From assembly GCF_013307205.1 (NCBI RefSeq), contig NZ_CP028940.1, forward strand, positions 1,905,702-1,969,701: a stretch of DNA of 64,000 nt, given 5' to 3'. Shown here piece after piece: positions 30,538-39,194 of this stretch. The DNA comes from Polynucleobacter arcticus (GTDB lineage Bacteria; Pseudomonadota; Gammaproteobacteria; Burkholderiales; Burkholderiaceae). Below the pieces are notes generated by a model, which saw only the letters and a program-made list of their open reading frames with translations, was not told where the DNA came from and searched no databases. The translations under genes and the position numbers were made by a program. Within the stretch, counting starts at the first letter, position 1; every line of letters begins with the position of its first letter.

Positions 30538-30543
30538 TATAAT
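30538..30543 (+). promoter_or_regulatory. Candidate -10 box for ptsN
   Basis: A consensus TATAAT lies eight bases before the ptsN start codon. No good -35 hexamer is found at 17 bases (GTAATT), so support is limited. If active, transcription would begin within about two bases of the ATG, giving a nearly leaderless message. Confidence 0.3.
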
Positions 30544-30551
30544 CATCTGAT

Positions 30552-31010
30552 ATGAATGCCCTGACTGATCTTTTTACCCTCGACCGCATTGCCTTAGATA
30601 ATCCTGCTCAGAATCGGGCTGAGGTTTTTGCGGCTGTAGGGCAGCTATTTTCCAAACAAGCTGGCCTAGAGCCCGAAGCAATCGTTGGCTTTTTAAATAC
30701 ACGTGAAGACTTGGGCTCTACCGCCCTGGGTGCTGGCGTAGCCATCCCACACGGACGAGTAAAAGGGCTTAAGCACCCTATTGCAGCATTTGTGAAGCTG
30801 AAAGAAGCAATTGAATTTGCCGCGCCCGATGGTGAGGCGGTTTCTATTTTGATTTTTCTACTGGTTCCTGAAAAGGCGACCCAACAGCATCTAGAAATTC
30901 TGTCCTCGATTGCCCAGCTCTTATCAGACCAAGATGCTCGCCAGTCACTTTCCTCTGAAGCTAGTCCAGAGAAGGTATATCAGCTTTTACAAACATGGGG
31001 ATCTGTTTGA
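30552..31010 (+). CDS. ptsN: Nitrogen-PTS enzyme IIA (PtsN)
   Basis: PtsN is the phosphorylatable output of the regulatory (nitrogen) PTS, which in related bacteria adjusts potassium transport, carbon/nitrogen balance and envelope stress. The 152-residue EIIA-type protein has the phospho-acceptor His67 in [14 protein letters not shown], preceded by [13 protein letters not shown], both typical of IIA-Ntr. It sits between hpf and hprK and overlaps hprK by up to 16 bases. The expected rpoN gene, for which the Ntr branch was named, is not in the cluster. Confidence 0.95.
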   Translation: MNALTDLFTLDRIALDNPAQNRAEVFAAVGQLFSKQAGLEPEAIVGFLNTREDLGSTALGAGVAIPHGRVKGLKHPIAAFVKLKEAIEFAAPDGEAVSILIFLLVPEKATQQHLEILSSIAQLLSDQDARQSLSSEASPEKVYQLLQTWGSV

Positions 31011-31996
31011 CAACCCAGCCATTACTCCTGGAAGGAGTTACCGCCCAGCAGATCTTTGATGACAATGTCTCAGATTTAAAGCTTTCCTGGATTGGTGGTC
31101 TAGAAGGTGCCGATCGCACTTTTCCTCCAGAGGCCGTTAAAGCGGCTGCAGCTAGCTCTGACTTGGTCGGTCACCTAAACCTAATACATCCAAGTCGAAT
31201 TCAGATTTTTGGTGAACAAGAGGTTGACTACCATGCTCAGCTCGAGCAGAAGCAAAGACAAGAGCAAATCTCTAATTTGATTTCAAAGACGCCACCTTGT
31301 GTCATTGTCGCGGATGGTAAAGCAGCCGACCCTGATCTTCAACTCTTTTGCCAAAGATCATCAACACCCTTATTTACAACAGCGATTTCTGCTGCCGAGG
31401 TGATTGATCACCTTCGTACCTACCTCACCAAAATTGGTGCCCCTCAGATCACCATGCACGGCGTGTTTATGGATATTCTCGGCTTGGGCGTCTTAATCAT
31501 GGGCGAGTCAGGTCTAGGCAAGAGCGAATTGGGCTTAGAACTCATTTCTCGCGGTCACGGTTTAGTGGCCGACGATGCAGTAGATTTTGCTCGTCTTGGG
31601 CCAGACTATGTTGAAGGTCGCTGCCCTGTGATCTTGCGTAATCTCCTAGAGGTTCGTGGACTAGGCTTATTAGATATCCGCACCATCTTTGGTGAAACTG
31701 CCGTACGTCGTAAATTAAAGTTGCGCTTAATTGTCCAGTTAGTTCGCCGTAATGATGGTGAATTTGAGCGATTACCTCTTGAGGCGCAGCACATCAATGT
31801 CTTGGGCATCCCCATCAGAACCGTGAAAATTCAAGTGGCTGCTGGTCGTAACTTAGCTGTTTTAGTAGAGGCTGCTGTGCGAAACACCATTTTGCAATTG
31901 CGCGGCATTGATACCTTAAAAGAATTTATGGAGCGCCAGCGTTTACAAATGAATGCCGAGGCAGAGTCCGCCAAGTCGCAGGGTAGACTCCTCTAA
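30995..31996 (+). CDS. hprK: HPr kinase/phosphorylase
   Basis: HprK phosphorylates or dephosphorylates a serine of HPr using ATP or pyrophosphate. The protein of up to 333 residues has the N-terminal helper domain with [16 protein letters not shown], a P-loop [15 protein letters not shown] (about 169–183), VADDAVDF, and the HprK signature [16 protein letters not shown]. Two starts are possible: ATG at 30995 (used here, no ribosome-binding site) or TTG at 31007, which overlaps the ptsN stop (TTGA) and has GGGGA six bases upstream. The TTG start would drop four residues. rapZ follows one base after its stop codon. Confidence 0.95.
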   Translation: MGICLTTQPLLLEGVTAQQIFDDNVSDLKLSWIGGLEGADRTFPPEAVKAAAASSDLVGHLNLIHPSRIQIFGEQEVDYHAQLEQKQRQEQISNLISKTPPCVIVADGKAADPDLQLFCQRSSTPLFTTAISAAEVIDHLRTYLTKIGAPQITMHGVFMDILGLGVLIMGESGLGKSELGLELISRGHGLVADDAVDFARLGPDYVEGRCPVILRNLLEVRGLGLLDIRTIFGETAVRRKLKLRLIVQLVRRNDGEFERLPLEAQHINVLGIPIRTVKIQVAAGRNLAVLVEAAVRNTILQLRGIDTLKEFMERQRLQMNAEAESAKSQGRLL

Positions 31997-31997
31997 T

Positions 31998-32888
31998 ATG
32001 CAAATCAATCTGATTACCGGTATCTCAGGCTCTGGTAAATCAGTTGCACTGAGGGCCTTTGAGGATGCTGGTTATGACTGTGTAGACAACCTCCCAGTGA
32101 GCTTGCTAGAAAGTCTCATCACAACCCTAGAAGGCGAAAAGAGCGAGCGTGTTGCAGTGGCTATTGATGCTCGTCGGGGTCAATCTATTGCAGAGCTACC
32201 TCAGATCTTAGAAAACTTACGACGCCATCATCAGGTGCGTATCGTTTTTCTGAATGCAGATACCAACACCCTCATTCAGCGCTTCTCCGAAACCCGTAGA
32301 CGTCATCCACTGTCCGGTAAAACCCAACAAACTCAGGCAGCCACCCTCATCGAGGCAATTGATAAGGAACGTAGTCTGCTAGAACCTTTGCGTGCACAAG
32401 CACATAGCATTGATACCAGTAGCCTTCCCGCTCATGCATTGCGCTCTTGGATTCAGGATCTACTCAAAGATAAACCCCAGGGACTCACGGTCATTTTTGA
32501 GTCTTTTGGATTTAAAAAAGGCTTGCCGAGTGAAGCAGACCTGGTATTTGATGTCCGCTGCCTTCCAAACCCTCACTATGACAAAGCTTTACGCCCCTTG
32601 TCCGGTAAGGATCAAGCAGTCAGAGAGTTTTTAGAGAAAATTCCTGAAGTAGTCAGCATGGAAAGTGACATCATTCAGTTTGTTGAAAAATGGTTACCCC
32701 ACTACATTGCAGATGGACGCAGTTATCTCACGGTTGCCATTGGCTGTACTGGTGGACAACATCGCTCGGTCTATCTCGTTAGCAGAATCATTGCACATTT
32801 TTTACCGCAAAAAGATTTGGCTGCACTCCAGATTAATTTTTTAAGTCGTCATCGCGAGTTAGACTCAATCCCTGTAGCAGCACCTTAA
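31998..32888 (+). CDS. rapZ: RNase adapter protein RapZ
   Basis: RapZ is a nucleotide-binding protein that in E. coli guides RNase E to the small RNA GlmZ and so tunes glucosamine-6-phosphate synthesis for the envelope. Here 296 residues include Walker A GISGSGKSVALRAFEDAG near the N-terminus and FESFGFKKGLP. The RapZ-typical DVRCLPNPHYD...RPLSGKD and the C-terminal YLTVAIGCTGGQHRSVY are also present. The ATG at 31998 follows the hprK stop by one base. The last 56 bases overlap the end of the convergent mutY. I saw no GlmY/GlmZ-like RNA. Confidence 0.96.
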   Translation: MQINLITGISGSGKSVALRAFEDAGYDCVDNLPVSLLESLITTLEGEKSERVAVAIDARRGQSIAELPQILENLRRHHQVRIVFLNADTNTLIQRFSETRRRHPLSGKTQQTQAATLIEAIDKERSLLEPLRAQAHSIDTSSLPAHALRSWIQDLLKDKPQGLTVIFESFGFKKGLPSEADLVFDVRCLPNPHYDKALRPLSGKDQAVREFLEKIPEVVSMESDIIQFVEKWLPHYIADGRSYLTVAIGCTGGQHRSVYLVSRIIAHFLPQKDLAALQINFLSRHRELDSIPVAAP

Positions 32889-33996
32889 TCGGCTGCGGTA
32901 AGCCGTACTTTCCTAATTGATGTAAGGATACCCACTTGAAGTCTGCACCAGAAAATGGTGTTGCACTGCTCGAAGATACGTGCCAAATCTGCATCCATAA
33001 ACGTCGATGGGTAAAGACATGCTTAATTTCTGAGCCAGGCTTAATTGGCTCACTGGCCTTCAAAGTGGTGAGGGTCTTTTGATTTGGTAGTACCAGTTTA
33101 AATAATTCCTTTGCAGTTAAATTGACTTTGGCTTTTTCAGAATGACTCGCTAAATTTTTCTCTTTTGCTCTCCATACAGATTCGGGCAAAGACCAGAGGC
33201 CACCCCAAATCGCTTTTTCAGGACGCTTTTGTAACAACACTGAATTGCCATGTCGTAACAACAACATATCGCAATCGAATTCAGGAGATTTTGCTTTGAT
33301 TGGTTTGCGAGGTAAAAGCAATACTTGATCACTTAAATTAGCCTGACACGCTTTTGCAAAAGGGCATTTTTTTGTGCCGCTCATACACACCGGTTTACGA
33401 GAAGTACACCAGGTAGCTCCGAAGTCCATTAATGCCTGTGTGTACACCGGCATATCGGTTGGACTTTTAGGAAGCAACTCTTGAGCCAAGAGCCACAGTT
33501 GGTCATTGACCGATTTTTCTTGAATGGCACCTTCAATGCCAAACAAGCGCGCCAAAATACGCTTCACATTAGCATCTAGAATAGGTGCCCGCTCATGAAA
33601 TGCAAAGGCTGCGATTGCACCTGCCGTTGACCTACCAATACCTTTTAATTGCTCAAGCAAAATAGGATCGCGCGGAAAGTTTCCCCCAAACTCTTTGATA
33701 ACTTGATTGGCACAGGCATGTAAGTTACGAGCGCGAGTGTAATAACCGAGCCCAGCCCATTCAGCTAAGACATCATCTAATGGTGCAGCAGCCAACTTGT
33801 TGACCGTGGGAAACCGTTTCATAAAACGCGGATAACGCTCTAGAACAGTAGCTACCTGAGTTTGCTGCAACATGATTTCCGAGACCCACACAGCATAGGG
33901 ATCGCGCACGCTTTGCCAAGGCAAGCCCCGCCGACCATCTAGGCCGTGCCAAGCAATGAGTTTTTTTGCGAAGTGTTTAATTAGCGCTTCTGACAT
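32833..33996 (-). CDS. mutY: A/G-specific adenine DNA glycosylase
   Basis: MutY removes adenine mispaired with 8-oxoguanine. The 387-residue protein has LPWQSVRDPYAVWVSEIMLQQTQV (N-terminal, catalytic Glu), a helix-hairpin-helix LKGIGRSTAGAIAAFAF with Asp in LDANVKRIL, and a 4Fe-4S cluster (Cys residues in ATWCTSRKPVCMSGTKKCPFAKAC). A C-terminal NUDIX-like domain reads the oxidised base (about 230–385). The start at ATG 33996 overlaps the end of mutM by 16 bases, so the two guanine-oxidation repair genes are coupled. The 3' end overlaps rapZ on the other strand. Confidence 0.97.
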   Translation of the reverse strand: MSEALIKHFAKKLIAWHGLDGRRGLPWQSVRDPYAVWVSEIMLQQTQVATVLERYPRFMKRFPTVNKLAAAPLDDVLAEWAGLGYYTRARNLHACANQVIKEFGGNFPRDPILLEQLKGIGRSTAGAIAAFAFHERAPILDANVKRILARLFGIEGAIQEKSVNDQLWLLAQELLPKSPTDMPVYTQALMDFGATWCTSRKPVCMSGTKKCPFAKACQANLSDQVLLLPRKPIKAKSPEFDCDMLLLRHGNSVLLQKRPEKAIWGGLWSLPESVWRAKEKNLASHSEKAKVNLTAKELFKLVLPNQKTLTTLKASEPIKPGSEIKHVFTHRRLWMQIWHVSSSSATPFSGADFKWVSLHQLGKYGLPQPIKVLLQGLSLTRDDDLKN

Positions 33997-34817
33997 TGAG
34001 GACAAAAATAGCTTGAGCGCTGAGCTTGCACAATTTGTTTAATTGGGGTTTTACAGACCTTGCAGGGCTGATCTTTACGATCGTAGACTTTGGTCTGCAC
34101 CATAAAATGCCCAGGATCACCTTCGCTATTGACGAAGTCTTTTAGTGAACTACCTCCAGCAGCGATCGCTTTTTTCAAAATCAATCTCACTGCAGCAGCT
34201 AATCGAGAGCATTGCGGGCGTGTTAATTTTCCAGCGGCCTTTGCCGGATGAATGCCGGCCTCAAATAAACTCTCTGAGCAATAAATATTGCCAACACCCA
34301 CTACCGCCTGTCCTGCCAATAAAAATTGTTTCACAGCAACGCTACGTTTACGAGAGTCTCGGTATAAAACCTGCGCACCAAGCTCGCCAGCAAATTCTGG
34401 TGAGAAAGGCTCGACCCCCAGCTTTTGTAAGAGCGCATTATTCTGGACCGGCCCGCTAGATTTTGAATGCCATAAAACGGCGCCAAACTTTCGGGGGTCA
34501 TGCAAACGCAAACTCAGCTTGTCAAACTCGAATGTGACACGATCATGTGGTTTCAGTAAATCACTACTCGGAAGTACTCGCAAGGTTCCTGTCATGCCCA
34601 AATGCAGCAATAAATAACCCGTATCGAATTCCATCAACAAATACTTGCCACGTCGTTCTATACCCAGCACTTTCTGCCCCGAAAGTAATGTACTTAAATT
34701 ACTGGGTACCGGCCAGCGTAAGCGACCATCAATAATCTTGACTGCATTTAGCTTACGCCCTTCTAAGTGGGGCTGGATACCCAATCGGGTAACTTCGACT
34801 TCAGGGAGTTCTGGCAT
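33981..34817 (-). CDS. mutM: Formamidopyrimidine-DNA glycosylase
   Basis: MutM (Fpg) excises 8-oxoguanine and formamidopyrimidines. The 278-residue product starts MPELPEVE with the Pro2 nucleophile and Glu3. A central helix-two-turn-helix (VVGVGNIYCSESLFEAGIHP, about 170–189) follows, and the protein ends in a zinc finger (CKVCKTPIKQ...CPQC). Position and overlap with mutY indicate joint expression. It is divergent from the TPR–LolB gene across about 30 bases. Confidence 0.98.
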   Translation of the reverse strand: MPELPEVEVTRLGIQPHLEGRKLNAVKIIDGRLRWPVPSNLSTLLSGQKVLGIERRGKYLLMEFDTGYLLLHLGMTGTLRVLPSSDLLKPHDRVTFEFDKLSLRLHDPRKFGAVLWHSKSSGPVQNNALLQKLGVEPFSPEFAGELGAQVLYRDSRKRSVAVKQFLLAGQAVVGVGNIYCSESLFEAGIHPAKAAGKLTRPQCSRLAAAVRLILKKAIAAGGSSLKDFVNSEGDPGHFMVQTKVYDRKDQPCKVCKTPIKQIVQAQRSSYFCPQCQKR

Positions 34818-34846
34818 GCATGAATTGTAGATTCGGAGATTAGAAT

Positions 34847-36340
34847 GTGCTTATGAGCAAATTTTCATTCAAGTCGTACATTTGGGCCTTGATGCTCGGA
34901 ACCGGGCTTGGTATCAGCCTTTTCTCAGGTCATGCCATCGCCAGAACCAATAGCTTAGATAGTGGCGAAGCTGTATTTGAGGTTTTGGCATCAGAAATCG
35001 CCTTACAACGAGGTGAGGCTGGTCTAGCCTATCGCACCTATTTAGAGCTTGCTAGGCAGCTCGATGATCCCCGCTTGGCGCAAAGGGCCATGGAAATTGC
35101 CATTACGGCGGGTTCACCCGATTTAGCCTTGCAGGCTGCCCAAACCTGGGATGGTCTGGCGGGATCCAAGCAGACCAAGCCCAAGGAAGTGCTCATCACC
35201 CTTTTAATCCTCAATCAACGCTGGTCAGATGCAGTCAAACCTGCTGTCTCCTTATTAAATCAGCAAACACCAGCACAACGTGAAAATACCTTGCTGCAGA
35301 TTCAATCGCTACTGGCTAAAGCTACCGATGAATCAGAGGCCTTAAGAGCTTTTTATCAAATTGTTTCAGTACTGAAACCCGAGCCAACAAATCCCGGTCT
35401 TCTTTACACCTACGCGATGTCTGCTGAAAAATCAGGACATATTGATGTCATGGAGAAAGTGCTTCGTGAGATTTTGCGCAAGAACCCCGACGACGCAAAT
35501 AGTCTCAATGCATTAGGTTACTCCTTGGCTGATCGCAATCAAAAACTACCTGAGGCATTCGAGCTCATCAGCAAAGCACATCAAATCTCACCGAGAGACG
35601 GCTTTATCTTAGATAGTCTTGGCTGGGTCAACTTTCGAATGGGTAAAAATACATTAGCTCTCGAACAGCTCCAACAAGCCTTCAATATGAAACCTGAGGC
35701 AGATATTGCTGCACATATTGGCGAAGTCTTATGGGCAATGAATCGTTCAGTCGAGGCGGAAGATATGTGGCGTAAAGGGCAACAACTCGATGCCAATAAT
35801 CCCACCCTCAAGGAAACCTTAAAACGTTTAAAGCCAGACTGGTCGGTAGCTGATACCGCCCTCAAAGGCTCATGGGACGGGCGTTTTTCAGTGAAGGTCA
35901 CTGGACTTACTGAAGGTAAAAATCAAGGTGGTTCAGGTGGCTTTACCTTGATTCAAGATGCACAAACTGATGTTTTGGAAATTCGCAATCCCGTTGGTGG
36001 ATCCATTGCCAAGATTACGATTAAACCTGGTGAGGCGATTTTGGAACGAGATGGGCAACTGACTACCGCAATTGATGCTGACACTCTGATACAAAATACC
36101 TTAGGACTACCACTGCCCGCTCGCGGCTTATCGGACTGGTTGCGCGGACAAACTCGTCCCGGCGGCAATGCCAGCGTTGAACGAAATGTAAAAGGTCAAG
36201 TGAGCAAAATTACACAAGATGGCTGGACTTTAAATTACAACTGGAACAATACGCAGCGCCTAGAAAAACTCACGATGAATCGTAGCTCGAATATCGGATC
36301 GATTGATATCCGTTTGGTATTTGATAATCCGAATGAGTGA
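34847..36340 (+). CDS. lolB: TPR protein fused to a LolB-like outer-membrane lipoprotein receptor domain
   Basis: The 497-residue product joins two units. After a signal peptide (about 1–32, ending GHAIA) come TPR-type repeats over about 35–325, for example SLNALGYSLADRNQKLPEAFELISKA and DSLGWVNFRMGKNTLALEQLQQA. From about residue 341 to the end is a LolB-like domain: WDGRFSVKV, GGFTLIQ, LEIRNPVGGSIAKI, ALDADTL-like AIDADTL, LGLPLPARGLSDWLRGQ, ITQDGWTLNYN. LolB accepts lipoproteins from LolA and inserts them in the outer membrane. No Cys follows the signal peptide, so the usual lipid anchor is missing. Relatives carry the two parts as separate adjacent genes before ispE. Start: GTG at 34847 has GGAG eight bases before; ATG at 34853 is the alternative. 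Confidence 0.85.
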   Translation: MLMSKFSFKSYIWALMLGTGLGISLFSGHAIARTNSLDSGEAVFEVLASEIALQRGEAGLAYRTYLELARQLDDPRLAQRAMEIAITAGSPDLALQAAQTWDGLAGSKQTKPKEVLITLLILNQRWSDAVKPAVSLLNQQTPAQRENTLLQIQSLLAKATDESEALRAFYQIVSVLKPEPTNPGLLYTYAMSAEKSGHIDVMEKVLREILRKNPDDANSLNALGYSLADRNQKLPEAFELISKAHQISPRDGFILDSLGWVNFRMGKNTLALEQLQQAFNMKPEADIAAHIGEVLWAMNRSVEAEDMWRKGQQLDANNPTLKETLKRLKPDWSVADTALKGSWDGRFSVKVTGLTEGKNQGGSGGFTLIQDAQTDVLEIRNPVGGSIAKITIKPGEAILERDGQLTTAIDADTLIQNTLGLPLPARGLSDWLRGQTRPGGNASVERNVKGQVSKITQDGWTLNYNWNNTQRLEKLTMNRSSNIGSIDIRLVFDNPNE

Positions 36341-36350
36341 AGTGTGAACA

Positions 36351-37223
36351 ATGCGTAATGCGATAGAAATCCTCTGCCCCGCAAAGCTCAATCTATTTCT
36401 ACACATTGTTGGACGCCGCGAAGATGGCTATCACCAACTGCAATCTGTTTTCCAGCTGATTGATTGGTACGACATCCTCACGCTGAGTCGCATCCCAGAA
36501 AATGAGATTCGTCGTATCAACCCTATTCCTGGGTTGCCTCCACAACAAGATTTGGTGGTTCGCGCCGCGCAATTGTTAAAAGAACACTGCAAGGTCGAGC
36601 TCGGGGTGGAAATCGGCCTCCAGAAAAACCTTCCGATGGGAGCGGGTTTGGGTGGAGGATCCTCTGATGCAGCATCTACCCTGATTGGCCTTAATACACT
36701 TTGGGACATCCATCTCAATATCGATGCGCTTTGCCAACTTGGCCTAAAACTGGGAGCAGATGTGCCATTTTTTATTTTTGGCCAAAATGCTTTTGTAGAA
36801 GGGATCGGGGAGAAATTACAGGCAATTTCCCTGGAAACTCAAGACTTTGTGGTGATCTTCCCCAATCAAGGTATTGCGACCGCACAGATTTTTCAAGACC
36901 CTCAATTGACCCGGGATCACGCTCCGATTACAATTGATGGCTTTCTTGCATCGCCAAGGTCTTTTCAGTCGAATGATTGTCAGGCAGTAGCGGTGCGGAA
37001 TTGTCCTGAAGTGAAGCAAGCATTAGATTGGATTTATAAGGCAGCGCCAAACTCGGCGCCCCGTATGTCCGGCTCTGGAAGTAGCGTATTTGCCGCCTTA
37101 GACTCTAAGACGGATACCGCAAACCTAGAAAATCTTCTGCAAAATCTTCCAAAAGGATGGATAGGTCGAATTGTTCGGGGGTTAAATAAAAATCCCGCTT
37201 ACAATTTGGTTTCTTCAGATTGA
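36351..37223 (+). CDS. ispE: 4-diphosphocytidyl-2-C-methyl-D-erythritol kinase
   Basis: IspE phosphorylates CDP-methylerythritol in the non-mevalonate isoprenoid pathway, which supplies ubiquinone tails and the farnesyl group of heme O. The 290-residue GHMP kinase shows ILCPAKLNLFLHIVGRREDGYHQL at the N-terminus, the ATP loop LPMGAGLGGGSSDAAS (near 93) and the C-terminal RMSGSGSSVFA. It starts ten bases after the TPR–LolB gene and is followed at once by tRNA-Gln. Confidence 0.97.
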   Translation: MRNAIEILCPAKLNLFLHIVGRREDGYHQLQSVFQLIDWYDILTLSRIPENEIRRINPIPGLPPQQDLVVRAAQLLKEHCKVELGVEIGLQKNLPMGAGLGGGSSDAASTLIGLNTLWDIHLNIDALCQLGLKLGADVPFFIFGQNAFVEGIGEKLQAISLETQDFVVIFPNQGIATAQIFQDPQLTRDHAPITIDGFLASPRSFQSNDCQAVAVRNCPEVKQALDWIYKAAPNSAPRMSGSGSSVFAALDSKTDTANLENLLQNLPKGWIGRIVRGLNKNPAYNLVSSD

Positions 37224-37228
37224 CCTGT

Positions 37229-37305
37229 AGGGGAATCGCCAAGCTGGTTAAGGCACTGGATTTTGATTCCAGCATGCGAAGGTTCGAATCCTTCTTCCCC
37301 TGCCA
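37229..37305 (+). tRNA. tRNA-Gln (anticodon TTG)
   Basis: The cloverleaf is complete: 7-bp acceptor stem AGGGGAA/TTCCCCT, D-arm with GCTGGTTAAGGC, anticodon stem CTGGA/TCCAG around the loop TTTTGAT (anticodon TTG, reads CAA/CAG), T-arm AAGGTTCGAATCCTT, discriminator G and an encoded CCA. It lies between ispE and prs, its usual place in Burkholderiales. Confidence 0.98.
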
Positions 37306-37366
37306 ACCACTGTAGATACGACCAAAAGATATCCATTCGACTCCTACCAAAATTCCAAAATCTCCT

Positions 37367-38335
37367 ATGTCCGCCCCAATCAATTCAGATTTACTGACTC
37401 TTTTCACAGGCAATGCAAATCCGGTTTTGGCCCATGCAGTAGCCAAAGAGTTGAATCTCCCGATGGGAAAAGCGTTTGTAGGTCGGTTCTCTGATGGTGA
37501 AATCCAGGTAGAGATTCAAGAGAACGTTCGCGGTAAGAATGTTGTAGTCATCCAGTCTACTTGCGCTCCAACGAACGATAGCCTGATGGAGCTGATGATC
37601 ATGATTGATGCTCTAAAACGTGCTTCGGCGGGCCGCATAACCGCAGTGATCCCTTACTTCGGATATGCTAGACAGGACCGTCGCCCACGCTCTGCACGGG
37701 TTGCAATCTCCGCCAGAATCGTAGCAAATATGCTTCAATCGGTAGCAGGTGTTGAGCGGGTTTTAACCATGGATCTCCATGCCGACCAAATTCAGGGATT
37801 CTTTGATATCCCAGTAGATAACATCTACTCATCCCCTGTATTGCTCGCTGACCTTCAAGCTCAGAAGACCCAAAAAGACCTCCTCATTGTTTCACCAGAT
37901 ATTGGCGGCGTTGTTCGCGCCCGTGCGATGGCCAAGCAATTAGGCACAGATTTAGCAATCATTGATAAACGCCGTCCAAAAGCAAACGTCTCTGAAGTAA
38001 TGCACCTGATTGGCGAGGTGGAAGGTCGTCACTGCGTCATCATGGATGACATCATTGATACCGGCGGAACCCTCTGTAAAGCCGCTGAGGCCCTAAAAGA
38101 ACGTGGTGCTAAGGGCGTTACTGCTTACTGTACCCATGCCGTACTTTCAGGCAGTGCGGTAGCGCGTATTGCCGCCTCTGAATTAGATGAACTCGTTGTT
38201 ACCGACACAATCCCATTGACTTCAGAAGCACTAAAAGTAGCCAAGATCCGTCAATTAAGCGTTGCCCCCATCCTTGCTGAGACCCTTTCTCGCATTAGCA
38301 AGGGTGATTCAGTGATGTCGATGTTCGCCGAATAA
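37367..38335 (+). CDS. prs: Ribose-phosphate pyrophosphokinase
   Basis: The enzyme makes PRPP from ribose 5-phosphate and ATP for nucleotide, His, Trp and NAD synthesis. The 322-residue class I enzyme has [18 protein letters not shown] at the N-terminus, the ATP/Mg region YFGYARQDR and [12 protein letters not shown], the flexible loop [12 protein letters not shown], and the PRPP motif [13 protein letters not shown]. It lies 61 bases after tRNA-Gln. Confidence 0.98.
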   Translation: MSAPINSDLLTLFTGNANPVLAHAVAKELNLPMGKAFVGRFSDGEIQVEIQENVRGKNVVVIQSTCAPTNDSLMELMIMIDALKRASAGRITAVIPYFGYARQDRRPRSARVAISARIVANMLQSVAGVERVLTMDLHADQIQGFFDIPVDNIYSSPVLLADLQAQKTQKDLLIVSPDIGGVVRARAMAKQLGTDLAIIDKRRPKANVSEVMHLIGEVEGRHCVIMDDIIDTGGTLCKAAEALKERGAKGVTAYCTHAVLSGSAVARIAASELDELVVTDTIPLTSEALKVAKIRQLSVAPILAETLSRISKGDSVMSMFAE

Positions 38336-38408
38336 GTCAAAAATAGCGTTTTCAGTCCTGTTTTGGCAGTTTTGAGGCTTTTCTAGGCAAAAACGCCTAT
38401 TCCCAAGA

Positions 38409-38414
38409 TATAAT
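38409..38414 (+). promoter_or_regulatory. Candidate -10 box for rplY
   Basis: A consensus TATAAT lies 58 bases before the rplY start in the 136-base gap after prs. No matching -35 hexamer is evident at 16–18 bases. A small hairpin (AGGC/GCCT, 38385–38398) lies just upstream and may be part of a weak prs terminator. Confidence 0.4.
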
Positions 38415-38471
38415 CAAAGGCTTTTCTGTTTGGTCGCGAACGGAAATTAACCTTAATTTTAGGAATTGAAT

Positions 38472-39104
38472 ATGAAAGTAGTAGCCTTTGAAAGAAGCGT
38501 ACAGGGAACGGGTGCGAGCCGCCGTCTGCGCAACTCCGGTAAAACTCCGGGCATCATCTACGGCGGTAAAGACGCTGTAACAGTAATTGAGTTGGATCAC
38601 AACGCACTGTTCCATGCTCTCCGCAAGGAAGCATTCCACTCATCCATCCTTGATCTCGAAATCGGCGGCAAAGCACAAAAAGTGTTGTTGCGCGATTACC
38701 AGATGCACCCATTCAAGCCTTTGGTTCTGCACATCGACTTCCAGCGCGTTTCTGCGACTGAAAAAGTTCACATGCGCGTTCCATTGCACTTCATTAATGC
38801 TGAAACCTCAGCTGCAGTGAAATTGCAAGGCGCTGTAGTTAGCCATATCTCCACAGAACTGGAAGTGTCTTGCTTGCCAGCAGACTTGCCAGAGTTCATT
38901 GAAGTGGACTTGGGCAAGATTGAAGTTGGCCATGGCATTCATGCTAAAGATCTCACATTACCAAAAGGTGTTTCCTTGGTATTGCACATCGAGCAAGAAA
39001 ACCCAGTACTAGCTAACGCACGTATCCCAGCAGTGAAATCTGCCGATACTGAGGCGGCCCCTGCTGCAGCTCCTGCTGCTGAGTCCCCAAAGGACAAAGC
39101 ATAA
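38472..39104 (+). CDS. rplY: 50S ribosomal protein L25 (Ctc form)
   Basis: L25 binds 5S rRNA. The 210-residue product is the long Ctc/TL5 form: an N-terminal 5S-binding domain ([36 protein letters not shown]) and a C-terminal beta domain (about 95–185). An Ala/Pro-rich tail ends the protein. ATG 38472 has AGGA seven bases upstream and is preferred over an in-frame TTG two codons earlier. A strong terminator follows and pth comes next. Confidence 0.97.
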   Translation: MKVVAFERSVQGTGASRRLRNSGKTPGIIYGGKDAVTVIELDHNALFHALRKEAFHSSILDLEIGGKAQKVLLRDYQMHPFKPLVLHIDFQRVSATEKVHMRVPLHFINAETSAAVKLQGAVVSHISTELEVSCLPADLPEFIEVDLGKIEVGHGIHAKDLTLPKGVSLVLHIEQENPVLANARIPAVKSADTEAAPAAAPAAESPKDKA

Positions 39105-39136
39105 TTATCTAAGCCTTATATTTGCGACAGAGAAGG

Positions 39137-39163
39137 CCCGCTTATCAGCGGGTTTTCTTTTTT
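39137..39163 (+). terminator. Intrinsic terminator after rplY
   Basis: A 6-bp GC-rich stem (CCCGCT/AGCGGG, four-base loop) is followed by TTTTCTTTTTT. It lies 32 bases after the rplY stop and before pth. Confidence 0.92.
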
Positions 39164-39194
39164 GCAGAAATACTTTTATTCTTAAGCACTAATC

